Shown here piece by piece: positions 39,259-48,083 of a stretch of DNA of 64,000 bases (positions are counted from its first letter, which is position 1; every line of letters starts with the position of its first letter). A program made the translations under genes and the position numbers. This DNA comes from Trypanosoma brucei gambiense DAL972 (Eukaryota; Euglenozoa; Kinetoplastea; Trypanosomatida; Trypanosomatidae): assembly GCF_000210295.1 (NCBI RefSeq), contig NC_026737.1, positions 248,001 to 312,000 on the forward strand, written 5' to 3'. A model generated the notes under the pieces. That model was not told the DNA's origin. It saw nothing but the letters and a program-made list of their open reading frames with translations, and did no database searches.

Positions 39259-39676
39259 AGTGCGCTTAAAAACGCTAACCGACCAAACAAGGAGGGAGTG
39301 AAGGCAAGGTGCTACCCCTTAATGATAGTGTAATGGCCCCTTTTCTCTTCTGTTCTACGGCACCAACGTTGGCGACCTCCTCTAAACAACTCAACCGACG
39401 AACAAAAAAGAGATCAGTGGACAGAAGTTGAGCAACGGAGAGTAATCCGGCGTGCGAAGACACTGTGCGGGTACCAGGCAATCAACTTCGTGACATTAGA
39501 CAGCTTTGGTCTCAAATGGGAAGGGATTTTTCTCTTCTCGTAAAAAATGTATATATATATATATAGACAGATATATGGACAGATATACTTCCACCAGTCT
39601 AAATGCCACACACATCCCGAACGGAAACAATCGGTCACCCATGCACTCATTCTGCCCCATCGCTTGTACGCACCTC
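39259..39676. other. Spacer between LRR and YbeY genes
   Basis: No gene seen. A TA repeat of about eight units lies at 39549-39565. Confidence 0.5.
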
Positions 39677-40294
39677 TCACCGCGTCACCGGGGACATCAG
39701 CATTTCAACTCCATCCAGCTCCTGGAGGCAGCCTGGCCAACGCCGCCGCCAAACAGATAACCGATGCCTAAGAAACCTTTCTCGTTTCGTCATCCTCTTC
39801 CACTGCTCAGGTGTGGCGTGATCGTACCCCAAGGCATGCAGCAGCGCGTGCGTCAACGCCGCCTGCAGATAGTCGTGGAACCTTAGGCAGTGCGTGGGCC
39901 TGCACGAGCAACGCATCCAAATGTATTCCACGCTAAAGTAAATGTCACCGAGCTCCTGAAGGAGGGCACGACGCTCCGCCAATACACTTGGGTCAGCGAC
40001 GCACGCGTTGTCACCCTCCACACGAGCTAGCAAAACTGTTTCGTTGAGGAACTTTGCATAGGGCGTCCCACTTCCGCTTCCAGGGAACGTCAGTACGTCT
40101 GTTGGTTTGTCCACTCCACGATGCTCGAGGTTCAGCTCATGCATTCTGCCAGGTGTAACAAAGTGGATGGAAAGTTCAACAGCTTGTGGGGCTCGTTCCG
40201 CCAGCAACACTGCTTCTGTCAACCCTTGAACACCGGCGGCGAACCGAGGCGTGGCGCCCAGCACACGAACGTTGCGAAACAGGGAGCGTGGCAT
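39677..40294 (-). CDS. YbeY endoribonuclease homologue (rRNA maturation), probably mitochondrial
   Basis: The product has 205 residues. It has the YbeY signature HALLHALGYDH (147-157), giving the three zinc ligands in the H-x3-H-x5-H spacing, and the earlier MHELNLEHRGVDKPTDVLTFP-type strand (about 51-71) typical of the family. An insertion near 100-130 contains two Cys-rich turns (RCSCRPTHC). The basic, Arg-rich N-terminus (MPRSLFRNVRVLG) suggests import into the mitochondrion. Bacterial YbeY takes part in 16S rRNA 3'-end maturation and ribosome quality control; the human homologue acts on mitoribosome assembly. The C-terminal tail beyond the His motif is longer than usual. The start is ATG. 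Confidence 0.9.
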   Translation of the reverse strand: MPRSLFRNVRVLGATPRFAAGVQGLTEAVLLAERAPQAVELSIHFVTPGRMHELNLEHRGVDKPTDVLTFPGSGSGTPYAKFLNETVLLARVEGDNACVADPSVLAERRALLQELGDIYFSVEYIWMRCSCRPTHCLRFHDYLQAALTHALLHALGYDHATPEQWKRMTKRERFLRHRLSVWRRRWPGCLQELDGVEMLMSPVTR

Positions 40295-40455
40295 CTACTT
40301 GAGTACAAACCAGGGGAACGAATGCATGTGGTTCACTAGACAAGCAATGTAACGGTACAAGTACCACGATAAGACATTCACAGCTCTACAGGCCAACACC
40401 AAATCACTCTCTGTACTTCGCATTTTCCTCTTTTCGGTGTGAGGGACTAGAGGCA

Positions 40456-41733
40456 TCACATAAGTTTATTAAAGCAAGTACTTTCCCATCCTGCTGGAAC
40501 CTCTCGCGCCACTTCCACATTTGCAGCACGAACAAAAGCTTTGCTCCACGGAACGAAGGCTCCATCGTTAGGGCTGCCGTCACTGTTGGCGTCACGCCGA
40601 GCCACACGGGCCGCTGCCCCCAGCTGAAGCCACTCCAGCTCTTTTATTGGGCACACGTTCCATATGTCGTCGACGAATTTTGTGCAGCTGTGCACGTGGA
40701 CGCTGGCTTCCTCTTTTTCTGCTCCGCCGCGGACACACCCGCCTACTGTCACAAGAAGTTTCACAAGTGCCCTGGTGACCGGGGCAAAGTAACCCTCCCC
40801 AACAAACTCACGAAACATACGAGCAAATAACACGTAATGTAATGTATCTATCTCAAGTTGCCTTTTCCGTTTTTCGCTATTTTCCACAGTTTCTACCGCG
40901 GCGATCATTGCGAAGGAACCATGGTACCACACCTGCGCAATAACTTGGCGACATGATCTGTCGTCCCCCGCAAGACCGCTGTTTCTGTAAGCCCGTACAA
41001 GGGAGATCATTGTGGTGAAGCAAAAGTAAATCGTTGGGTGAACACCATCAACGAGTATACAGGCGGGTGAAGGCGCACCGCCAATATTCCAGTAGGTGGG
41101 GAAGGCCACTTCCTCAACGAACAACGTAGCACAGCGCTCGACAAGCTTCGTGTAAGCTTTGACAACGTTTAATATCAGGGGATGAAGTAAAATTGGGTTC
41201 AAAGACGTACAGTTGCCGGTCGTTTTCATCTTATCTCCCGGAAGGTGATAATATTCCTGCAGTAGGTCAATGAACATCAGCACCTGCTGTAACAAGTCTA
41301 GTGGAGGAATCAGCGCTGTTATCTCAGCGGTCCACTTAGCCACGACATCGACTACAGCCTTCGTGAGGGACTCAACACACTCTGAGTTGGTGGAGACAGC
41401 TGAGCTGCACGATGCTGCTGTAAGTATAGACGACTCAACTGCTGCACTCGACGCCAAGATTGCCTCCAACAGTGGCCTGTAATTCAGTAGTGGATTGCCA
41501 CTCATCACATAGGAAAGCGCGTTCTTCACAAAGCCGGACCACATGTCCACCAACTTCCTTTGCATATCTTCTCCCTCCTCCGTTCCCGGTGCCAGTGGCA
41601 GGTTGGTCCACAATGTGATCAAGTCAGCGCAATCGGCCTCAAAGGAACGAGCGGATGCATAACTCTTGAACTTGTTGGGGCGGGTTAACCTTTGAAGGAG
41701 GTAAGATGCCTCAGGCGGGACACCTATCATCAT
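40456..41733 (-). CDS. Conserved helical protein of unknown function
   Basis: The product has 425 residues and I do not recognise it. It is almost wholly alpha-helical by composition, with amphipathic stretches such as LDLLQQVLMFIDLLQEYYHL (about 145-165), LNVVKAYTKLVERCATLFVEE and HYVLFARMFREFVGEGYFAP, suggestive of an ARM/HEAT- or TPR-like solenoid. A Ser/Ala-rich loop (SSAAVESSILTAASCSSAVS) lies near 95-115. No signal peptide, membrane helix, zinc motif or nucleotide-binding motif is seen. The start is a pair of ATG codons. The 160-base gap to the next gene upstream is the shortest in the window. Confidence 0.7.
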   Translation of the reverse strand: MMIGVPPEASYLLQRLTRPNKFKSYASARSFEADCADLITLWTNLPLAPGTEEGEDMQRKLVDMWSGFVKNALSYVMSGNPLLNYRPLLEAILASSAAVESSILTAASCSSAVSTNSECVESLTKAVVDVVAKWTAEITALIPPLDLLQQVLMFIDLLQEYYHLPGDKMKTTGNCTSLNPILLHPLILNVVKAYTKLVERCATLFVEEVAFPTYWNIGGAPSPACILVDGVHPTIYFCFTTMISLVRAYRNSGLAGDDRSCRQVIAQVWYHGSFAMIAAVETVENSEKRKRQLEIDTLHYVLFARMFREFVGEGYFAPVTRALVKLLVTVGGCVRGGAEKEEASVHVHSCTKFVDDIWNVCPIKELEWLQLGAAARVARRDANSDGSPNDGAFVPWSKAFVRAANVEVAREVPAGWESTCFNKLM

Positions 41734-42186
41734 GGTTGCATCAAGCGTCCAGAAAAATGTCGTTTTTACCTTCCCACAGGGGGTACAGTACTGTAGGTGC
41801 TAGTGTATAGATGTATTTGTGCGGAAAAAAGAGAGAAGGGATAATGTGCCCATGGATATGAGGCAGAACACTAAACACTAGTCCAACGCATGCACGGGCA
41901 CCACACGTCCTTTTATTTGTTTAGTTCGCACAACACTAACGCAGCTCCACCTGGCACGAAGGTTATCTAACCCTAACCCAAACTTTTTTCAGTGTATTAC
42001 AAATTCGTTATGAGGGAGTTTCTAAGACAGTGACACTGGTGCCAGTAACTAAGCACATAAGCAAACATATATATGTATAAATTTACGAAGAGGGGGATCA
42101 ATATGGGTAGCCAACCCTTCAGCGCTAAATTCTCCCTTTGGAGAAGTGACACCAAGACGGGAGAGGGAGAGGAACATACATGCGCT
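41734..42186. other. Spacer between helical orphan and BRAP2-like genes
   Basis: No gene seen. It contains a telomere-like 12-mer (annotated separately) and a short TA run at about 42067-42075. Confidence 0.5.
41968..41979. repeat. Interstitial telomere-like repeat, opposite orientation
   Basis: TAACCCTAACCC on the plus strand, i.e. two GGGTTA units read from the minus strand, opposite to the tracts at 32.6-32.75 kb. Confidence 0.75.
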
Positions 42187-43677
42187 CTACGCTCTCCCGT
42201 CTCTTGTGTTATTTCCGCCTCTCCTCCTTGGTTTTGGCTCCTTCGTTCCTCCCACAATACGAACGTGTTCCAATGTGTCGTTCCCAAGTCCTTTGGACAA
42301 CTTCGCAAACGTTCGCAAGTTAGTTTCCACGTCTGTAATTGTTTGTCGCAGCTCATTGATTTCCGTTAAGAGGGAGTACTCCCGTGTCGCGTAGTGTTGC
42401 ACGACACTCCGCAACTCCTGCTGGAGCTCATCGATCGTTTTTTGGTGTGCTTCTTCCTCCCTCCTCCGCTGCATCAACTCCTCCTGAATACTTTTGTTAG
42501 CATTGTGTAGTTGCCACCACCGCTCACGGGAGGCAGCACAAGCCCTTTCTGCGACAATGACGCTACACAGCGAGGGGTCACCCATGAGTTCATCATTCAA
42601 ATGGTGAGAGCCTCCATGCATTTCTGTTTCGTACTCCACACGACGAGTATTCAACTCACTTATAATCATAAGAGCCAATTGCTCGTTTGACGTTTCAACT
42701 TTGGAGTCGAATTTTGCGTTAATGTGCTTCTTGCTCACCTTTTCCGCTGCGGCGTCAACGTATTCGTCCGCGAGGGATGACGGGATATTGTCTCTGTCAG
42801 GATACTGTACACGATTGACAGCACCCGTAGCATTGTCTAGGAGAACAACCACACGGTGCACAAAGGCGTCGCTGTCGTAGTCCCATATCTGTTGTGTGAG
42901 GAGGCTCATGGAAAAGAGGTGTTTGTGCTGCAGGTAATGTTCCCTTGCGTGCTTAGCTTGGTATCGACTACATCCAACGTACCCACACACAAGGCAGATC
43001 CATGGATCACCTGTGCGGCTGCACTGCTCACATTGCACTTTCTGGCTCTCATGTTGCATTGTGATGGATGTTTGACACACCACGCAGGAGGACTGCTCGA
43101 GCAGGCACCTGCACTCCCTTCCGTCAACACAACTACAAGTGGGAGAACTGTAGCCGGTAAGTGTGGGTTCCAACCTCTCTGCGCAAAGCGTGCATGTGGG
43201 GACAATATAATAATTGCTCTCCAACTCAGAGTCTGATATTTCATCATTATCGCACGGAAACACCAACACGCGACGCTTCCCCACCGTTGGTGCCTCTGGC
43301 TCTTGCGAGAATGAGTGCACGTCTAAAGTAGTAAGTGTGTCAGGGCATTCGATGACAACAACGGTGCAACCCGAGAGGATGCACACATAAAGCTGTAGTA
43401 TCTGGAAAGAATAGACTCCCCTCTCCCTAATCCAGTTGAAATAATGAGACACAATATCAGTTACTTCATCCTTCACTTTTCCCTCTTCCAGCGGATTGCG
43501 CGTTTGAAAAGTGAAAATTACGTGTTTCGTGGGCACAAAGGGCACAAAGAATTCCCGCTTGAAACTAAGTCGGCGGAGTAGCTGAACGTAGCCAACGGTA
43601 GCCTGGACGGGGGGAAAGTTAGTCATCTCACACATTTGGTCACTGGAAACGACATCCGCTACTCGACACCGAAGCAT
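42187..43677 (-). CDS. BRAP2-like protein: modified RING, ZnF-UBP and coiled coil
   Basis: The product has 496 residues from the first ATG; eight codons further lies only a TTG. A RING-like cluster at 162-201 has C162, C165, C181, C183, C189, C191, C198 and C201; the two central histidines of a normal BRAP2 RING are absent. A well-preserved ubiquitin-binding UBP zinc finger follows (about 216-275: C216, C219, then WICLVCGYVGCSRYQAKH and the HYLQHKH and WDYDSDAFVHR segments). Residues 370-460 are coiled coil. In animals BRAP2 is an E3 ligase that restrains Ras-MAPK scaffolding and binds nuclear signals. The N-terminal RRM-like part is divergent. Ubiquitin binding is likely; ligase activity is uncertain. 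Confidence 0.82.
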   Translation of the reverse strand: MLRCRVADVVSSDQMCEMTNFPPVQATVGYVQLLRRLSFKREFFVPFVPTKHVIFTFQTRNPLEEGKVKDEVTDIVSHYFNWIRERGVYSFQILQLYVCILSGCTVVVIECPDTLTTLDVHSFSQEPEAPTVGKRRVLVFPCDNDEISDSELESNYYIVPTCTLCAERLEPTLTGYSSPTCSCVDGRECRCLLEQSSCVVCQTSITMQHESQKVQCEQCSRTGDPWICLVCGYVGCSRYQAKHAREHYLQHKHLFSMSLLTQQIWDYDSDAFVHRVVVLLDNATGAVNRVQYPDRDNIPSSLADEYVDAAAEKVSKKHINAKFDSKVETSNEQLALMIISELNTRRVEYETEMHGGSHHLNDELMGDPSLCSVIVAERACAASRERWWQLHNANKSIQEELMQRRREEEAHQKTIDELQQELRSVVQHYATREYSLLTEINELRQTITDVETNLRTFAKLSKGLGNDTLEHVRIVGGTKEPKPRRRGGNNTRDGRA

Positions 43678-44082
43678 CGTACATGCAACCCCACTGGGCA
43701 ATCAAAACAACTAATTAATTGCAACAAAACCAAAACTAGAGCCGCAATCCAAAACAAATCAGTAATAATAATAATTATGATTATTATTATCAATGCAGGA
43801 ATTTCTGCTTTTTTTCTTAGTGGGGAGTTACCGCATAGAAGATCGGGTGAGATGGGATGAAGGACGACGGTAAAATACAAAGACGGTAACTAATGAACAC
43901 AACAAGTTAACCAGAAAAAAAAATCTGTCATTATGGAGTGGCTATGCACGTAGGTGCCCGCTCGCGGTCCGTTAGGACACGGGGGACGAGGGAAACATGC
44001 ACGCGTATGTTTTTTTTCTTGTGTATGACAGACCGATGCGTCGGTGAAAACTTTGCGAATATTGTGACCTCACCTATTAGAC
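43678..44082. other. Spacer between BRAP2-like and treble-clef genes
   Basis: No gene seen. ATT/ATA triplet-like repeats occur at about 43763-43790. Confidence 0.5.
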
Positions 44083-44514
44083 TCAGTACTTTGTACGCAT
44101 GTTGAACATGACGGGCCTCTTTGGCCGCAACTGCGAATCCATTTCCCCTTCAAGCGCTCCATCTGCTACCGCTCGCTTCCCATTAACTACACACTGAGGG
44201 CAGCCGCCACCCCGCACTACACGTTTCTCAACACTCATTTGATACGAATGGCTGCAAATGGCGCACTTCCACCATACCGGCTGCACGTGACCAATTCCAA
44301 TAATTGCCGGATACATGTGCATTGGATTGAGTTCATCATGCCATTCTGCTGCGATGTCCGGTGCAGCCGTTGCAAGTCGTGTTGGGAGGTGGAAACGCTT
44401 CGCTACGAACATTTCTACCCGTTTGCGGTTGGCTATTCGAATGTGCGATGCTTTGAAGCGCAGTTGGTTAGCGCTCAGGGGAAAATGTGCTATGGAAGGT
44501 CCAAAGTGCCGCAT
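44083..44514 (-). CDS. Small treble-clef zinc-ribbon protein (DUF4379-like), probably mitochondrial
   Basis: The product has 143 residues from the ATG at 44514. It has one copy of the repeat found in large bacterial and phage zinc-ribbon proteins of the DUF4379 type: LATAAPDIAAEWHDELNP, then VWWKCAICSHSYQMSV, then GGGCPQC. The zinc ligands are C-x2-C and C-x2-C (about 84-111). The first 55 residues are basic and free of acidic residues apart from one Glu, as in a mitochondrial presequence. Single-copy proteins of this kind occur in organellar ribosomes or nucleic-acid complexes in several protists, so a mitoribosomal or RNA-binding role is an inference. The tail (RPKRPVMFNMRTKY) is basic. Confidence 0.72.
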   Translation of the reverse strand: MRHFGPSIAHFPLSANQLRFKASHIRIANRKRVEMFVAKRFHLPTRLATAAPDIAAEWHDELNPMHMYPAIIGIGHVQPVWWKCAICSHSYQMSVEKRVVRGGGCPQCVVNGKRAVADGALEGEMDSQLRPKRPVMFNMRTKY

Positions 44515-45528
44515 CAATAACTGCTATCTAAGTAAGTATTAACCGAGATGAGAAGTAAATTAAAGGACGGGAAATAGATGATACAGGGTACAGACTAAAA
44601 GAGCTTCCTTTCTTCCCTTTTTTTATTTTTCATTTATAAAGCACACAACCACTGCAACATTGTGTAATGAGGAGGAAAACAAGTGATACAACGATACCAT
44701 TCGCGGTTAAATTTTCGCGACACCATGAAGGCAGTGGTAACTTTTTGTTGTTGTTGTCGTGCCACATACCAAACAAGAAAGACAGTAAATGTTCCGGCAT
44801 TTTGGGGATTTAACATTCACCATGTGGCCCCCATCCTTCCTCTCTCTCTCTCTCATACACATACACACACATACACACGTATAAAAAGCAGAGAAAGAAT
44901 CAAATACCTCCCCTTTCCCATTTAAATGCACAGACAGACAGAGAGATATATATGATAATGTGTCATTTCCCACGGAGGCGGTGCAGAAATCGCACAAAAC
45001 ACTCGCAATGCAGCGCATTACATGACCGCATGGGAGCGTAGACGAGTCCCAACAAGTTCTGTACTGAGTATCAGTTAACGGATACTCTCTTCTTCAAGTT
45101 TATTCCCTTTTCATTTTATTTTGCATCTTTTACACACATGTACGCTAGGCAACTGCGCCAATACAGGCGGTTTCATGTGGCGGCGCCAAGAAGTAACACA
45201 ATCTGCCCTCCATCAGCCTCTCCCCCACGAAAAAAAAAAGAAAAAGTGCCACGAAAGTTTGTGCCCAAATAGCTCAGGGTTAAGCTGCAGTGTATGTATT
45301 GGCGTCATTTAACAAAGCAAATGGCGGTCGAGAGGAGAAAATACAAAACAAAAAGAAACAAAACAAAGGCATGTGCTATCGCACAAATCGAAAGTAAATG
45401 GACTTACAAAGAAAAAAATGAAGAGTGAGCAAACAAGAAAAACTATGTTACTTCTTTCATCAGGTACCGTTCCCCCCCTGGATTGTCGGCCCCCTGCTTT
45501 TCAGTTCGCACTTCCTTTAACCCAAGAG
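44515..45528. other. Long spacer between treble-clef and SNM1 genes
   Basis: A 1-kb stretch with no supported gene. It contains a CT repeat at 44840-44855 next to CA-rich sequence, and A-rich purine blocks at 45223-45245 and 45340-45370 on the plus strand. Most should be the SNM1 3' UTR. Confidence 0.5.
44840..44855. repeat. TC dinucleotide microsatellite
   Basis: About eight TC units followed by imperfect CA units to about 44880. Confidence 0.85.
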
Positions 45529-47691
45529 TTATTCTGAGTCACTACTCAGGTCAATCACTTCTTTGGCGTTTGCCCTGTCCGAACTTTTGTAACCACTTTG
45601 ACACCACCTTCGTATAGTTGCTTGAGTAGTGGCAGCAACCGATGGCGGTTTCCTGCTATGAGGTCGGCCACGCTTACGGATCTGAGTTACGCTACCGAGC
45701 CTACAAACTGTGCTCATGACACGCTCCGGTTGAATATTCATCTCCTTACACACCACTTCGTTGCGTGCATTCTCCACCAAGTTCGGTAAAGAACCACTTT
45801 CATTTCTATTGTGCGTATCCTCCGATGCGGTGCTCTCCTCATCCTCCACATCCACACATTCGGGTCCTTTGCGGCTCTCACAGGTGTTTGCAGAACTCAA
45901 CTCCTTACTTGGCTCCGCGTTCAAGCTCCGCCCAATGGCAAAAGGGTTCCGCTGCTTTTCAGTTTTGATGGACTCTTCTTGTTTAGCATCTCCAGGCTGT
46001 GTGCGTGTTTCGGGACTGTCCACTGAAGATGCCCTTGCCAAGAGCCGACAGATGGGCTGCATGTTGGAGTAGCGGGTGCGAAGCCGGGGGGCCTTTTCAG
46101 CAAATAAGGACTCGTGTTGCACGAACGCTTCTTTTGACACCGTTGGCACCACGAGGGCGGGATTCACAAATTCCACAAAGTCAATCAGTTCGGAAAAGCA
46201 ACAGTGTTCACTGTAGGGAATGTTCAGAAGCGACACGCGCTCATTGATTTTCTGTCTGGAAACCTTCGCAGCCCACCCGGTGGGATTCACGAAGAGGACG
46301 CCATCAAATTGCTTTAAATCCACCCTTTCGTTTCCCCACAGACTAACTGTTTCATCACCGGTATCGGCTGCTCCACCATCTATTGCGGTGCCTTTTCCAT
46401 GCCTTCTTCTCACTGGTCTGCCGAACGCTGGAGCCAGAGCACTGTACGTTGTTAAGGACAATGGGACGAGAAACAGGGCTAACGAGTATTTCACCCCACC
46501 GGTCATCGAGTCGGGGGCCACATGGTCAGAAGACATTTCACCAGCAGTTTTTGATGTTGAAATCTCCGAGTCGACGGGTAGCTTTACCTCACATGTTGTG
46601 AATCGGCCTGTGCATTCCCCGCCACTTTCCCCGTTTCCTCCCATACGATAACCAAGATAGATGTCTTGGGGTTCCTTCATATGGTGTGGCGTAAAGCGCT
46701 CGGGAAAATAATCTAGTTGCCTCATGGCCTCGTACCTCTCCGGGGTCACGTATATTGGGGCGTACGCAGGCGCCCCATCGCCAGATTTCTTTGAGGGAAA
46801 GTTCTCCTGAACTGAGAGAGCAATAATCTCCTTTCCAATGAAGTAGGATCCCACCATCACAGCTACTGAGACCGTCTGCCCCTCCTCCTTTGTTTGCATG
46901 TGCTCTTGGCTCTGGGAGTAACTTAGCCGGCGTTCGCATTCCATGATCATGTCTAATACCTCCTTATTTACTGTTTGAAAAATCGCGGCTCGGTCCGGAA
47001 ACGTGAACTGCGGTTGGCAGTATGTATTATCAAGGAAGAGCACATCGACGTTTCCCATACTCTTCAGCACAGGGTTGCTCCTGAGGTCCGGTTCCCAGCA
47101 CCTGTGTTTGATGCTCAAAGCGGGGACAGCGGGTGAGCTGAAGCGAAAATCACCCGTGTGGAGAATCGTGCCGAAGTCTGCCGATCGAAAGAGAAACATA
47201 ACTGCACCAGGACAGTGATTAGCGGGTATCAATTCCACTGAGAAACAACCTTCGCCACACTCTGCTCGTCCTTCCTCCTTCCCCACCAGATCACCATTGC
47301 GGAGGGAGAAAATATACGTCACCGCAAGGTCCAAGCATTCCACACAGGACCTCCGAACGCCCAGCTTCCAGCACAAAACATTCCCTGTGGCGCGGCTAGC
47401 GTAAATAGTTCCGTGCGACCACTTCTCAGTAATACCGCTGTAATGATCCGAATGGAAGTGCGAGAGAAAAAACAACCCGCGAAACGACTCTCCAGCGGGC
47501 CCTAACCCCGAAGACGCGCCGTCACCGTCCGCTCGGCACGATTTCAAGTATCTGCGTGTGTGAACAAACGCATCAACAAGGATAGCAACCGACGCGTTCC
47601 GGTACACCTCTCTGGTGAGCATGTACTTTTTGAGAGTGTCTGGCATATCATCACCAGTGCGAGTCACCTTACCTGCAGCTCCACCTGCCAT
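45529..47691 (-). CDS. SNM1: SNM1/PSO2-type DNA crosslink-repair nuclease
   Basis: The product has 720 residues. The metallo-beta-lactamase domain has SHFHSDH (77-83), NHCPGAVMFLF, HTGDFRF and LFLDNTYCQP, and the beta-CASP/DRMBL part ends with NIPYSEHCCFSELIDFVEF, all diagnostic of the DCLRE1/SNM1 group rather than CPSF73 or RNase J. The enzyme is a 5'-3' exonuclease that helps remove DNA interstrand crosslinks. A Ser/Glu-rich region (about 560-650) precedes a basic KRGRPHSRKP segment (AT-hook-like) and the very C-terminus VIDLSSDSE, a classic SUMO-interaction motif with acidic flank. There is no N-terminal UBZ finger as in animal SNM1A. The start is ATG. Confidence 0.92.
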   Translation of the reverse strand: MAGGAAGKVTRTGDDMPDTLKKYMLTREVYRNASVAILVDAFVHTRRYLKSCRADGDGASSGLGPAGESFRGLFFLSHFHSDHYSGITEKWSHGTIYASRATGNVLCWKLGVRRSCVECLDLAVTYIFSLRNGDLVGKEEGRAECGEGCFSVELIPANHCPGAVMFLFRSADFGTILHTGDFRFSSPAVPALSIKHRCWEPDLRSNPVLKSMGNVDVLFLDNTYCQPQFTFPDRAAIFQTVNKEVLDMIMECERRLSYSQSQEHMQTKEEGQTVSVAVMVGSYFIGKEIIALSVQENFPSKKSGDGAPAYAPIYVTPERYEAMRQLDYFPERFTPHHMKEPQDIYLGYRMGGNGESGGECTGRFTTCEVKLPVDSEISTSKTAGEMSSDHVAPDSMTGGVKYSLALFLVPLSLTTYSALAPAFGRPVRRRHGKGTAIDGGAADTGDETVSLWGNERVDLKQFDGVLFVNPTGWAAKVSRQKINERVSLLNIPYSEHCCFSELIDFVEFVNPALVVPTVSKEAFVQHESLFAEKAPRLRTRYSNMQPICRLLARASSVDSPETRTQPGDAKQEESIKTEKQRNPFAIGRSLNAEPSKELSSANTCESRKGPECVDVEDEESTASEDTHNRNESGSLPNLVENARNEVVCKEMNIQPERVMSTVCRLGSVTQIRKRGRPHSRKPPSVAATTQATIRRWCQSGYKSSDRANAKEVIDLSSDSE

Positions 47692-48083
47692 CTCTCGTGT
47701 ACGAGGTCGATGACACCTTCTCGGCCCCTCCTATCCTTTGAAACAAATGCAGAGCAGTTACAGCACCGGAATTAACGGGTAGGACCACAGTAAAAATTGA
47801 ATCTGAAGCAATGAAGGAATTAGAACCAAAAGGGGCAGCTGTGTCAAAGTGCACTCCTTCAACGACGACCGCAAAGAACAGGCACCTCATCTCCCTGGGG
47901 AAAGCGGGTGGGAGCTGGGAGAACGGGTGTGTGAAGAGAAGGGATTGTAAACCGAAGGATGAACGCACCGGCAACAGCCAAGGTAGTCGAAGCAACTAAA
48001 CAAAAAAAATATGTGTACACTATTCACTCCACTTCCCTCCTTCCCGGGTCTGTGATGATGAACCACACCTGCCAGTTGCTTGG
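47692..48083. other. Spacer between SNM1 and polytopic membrane protein genes
   Basis: No gene seen. A purine-rich plus-strand stretch near 47895-47945 is a candidate transcript pyrimidine tract for SNM1. Confidence 0.5.
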
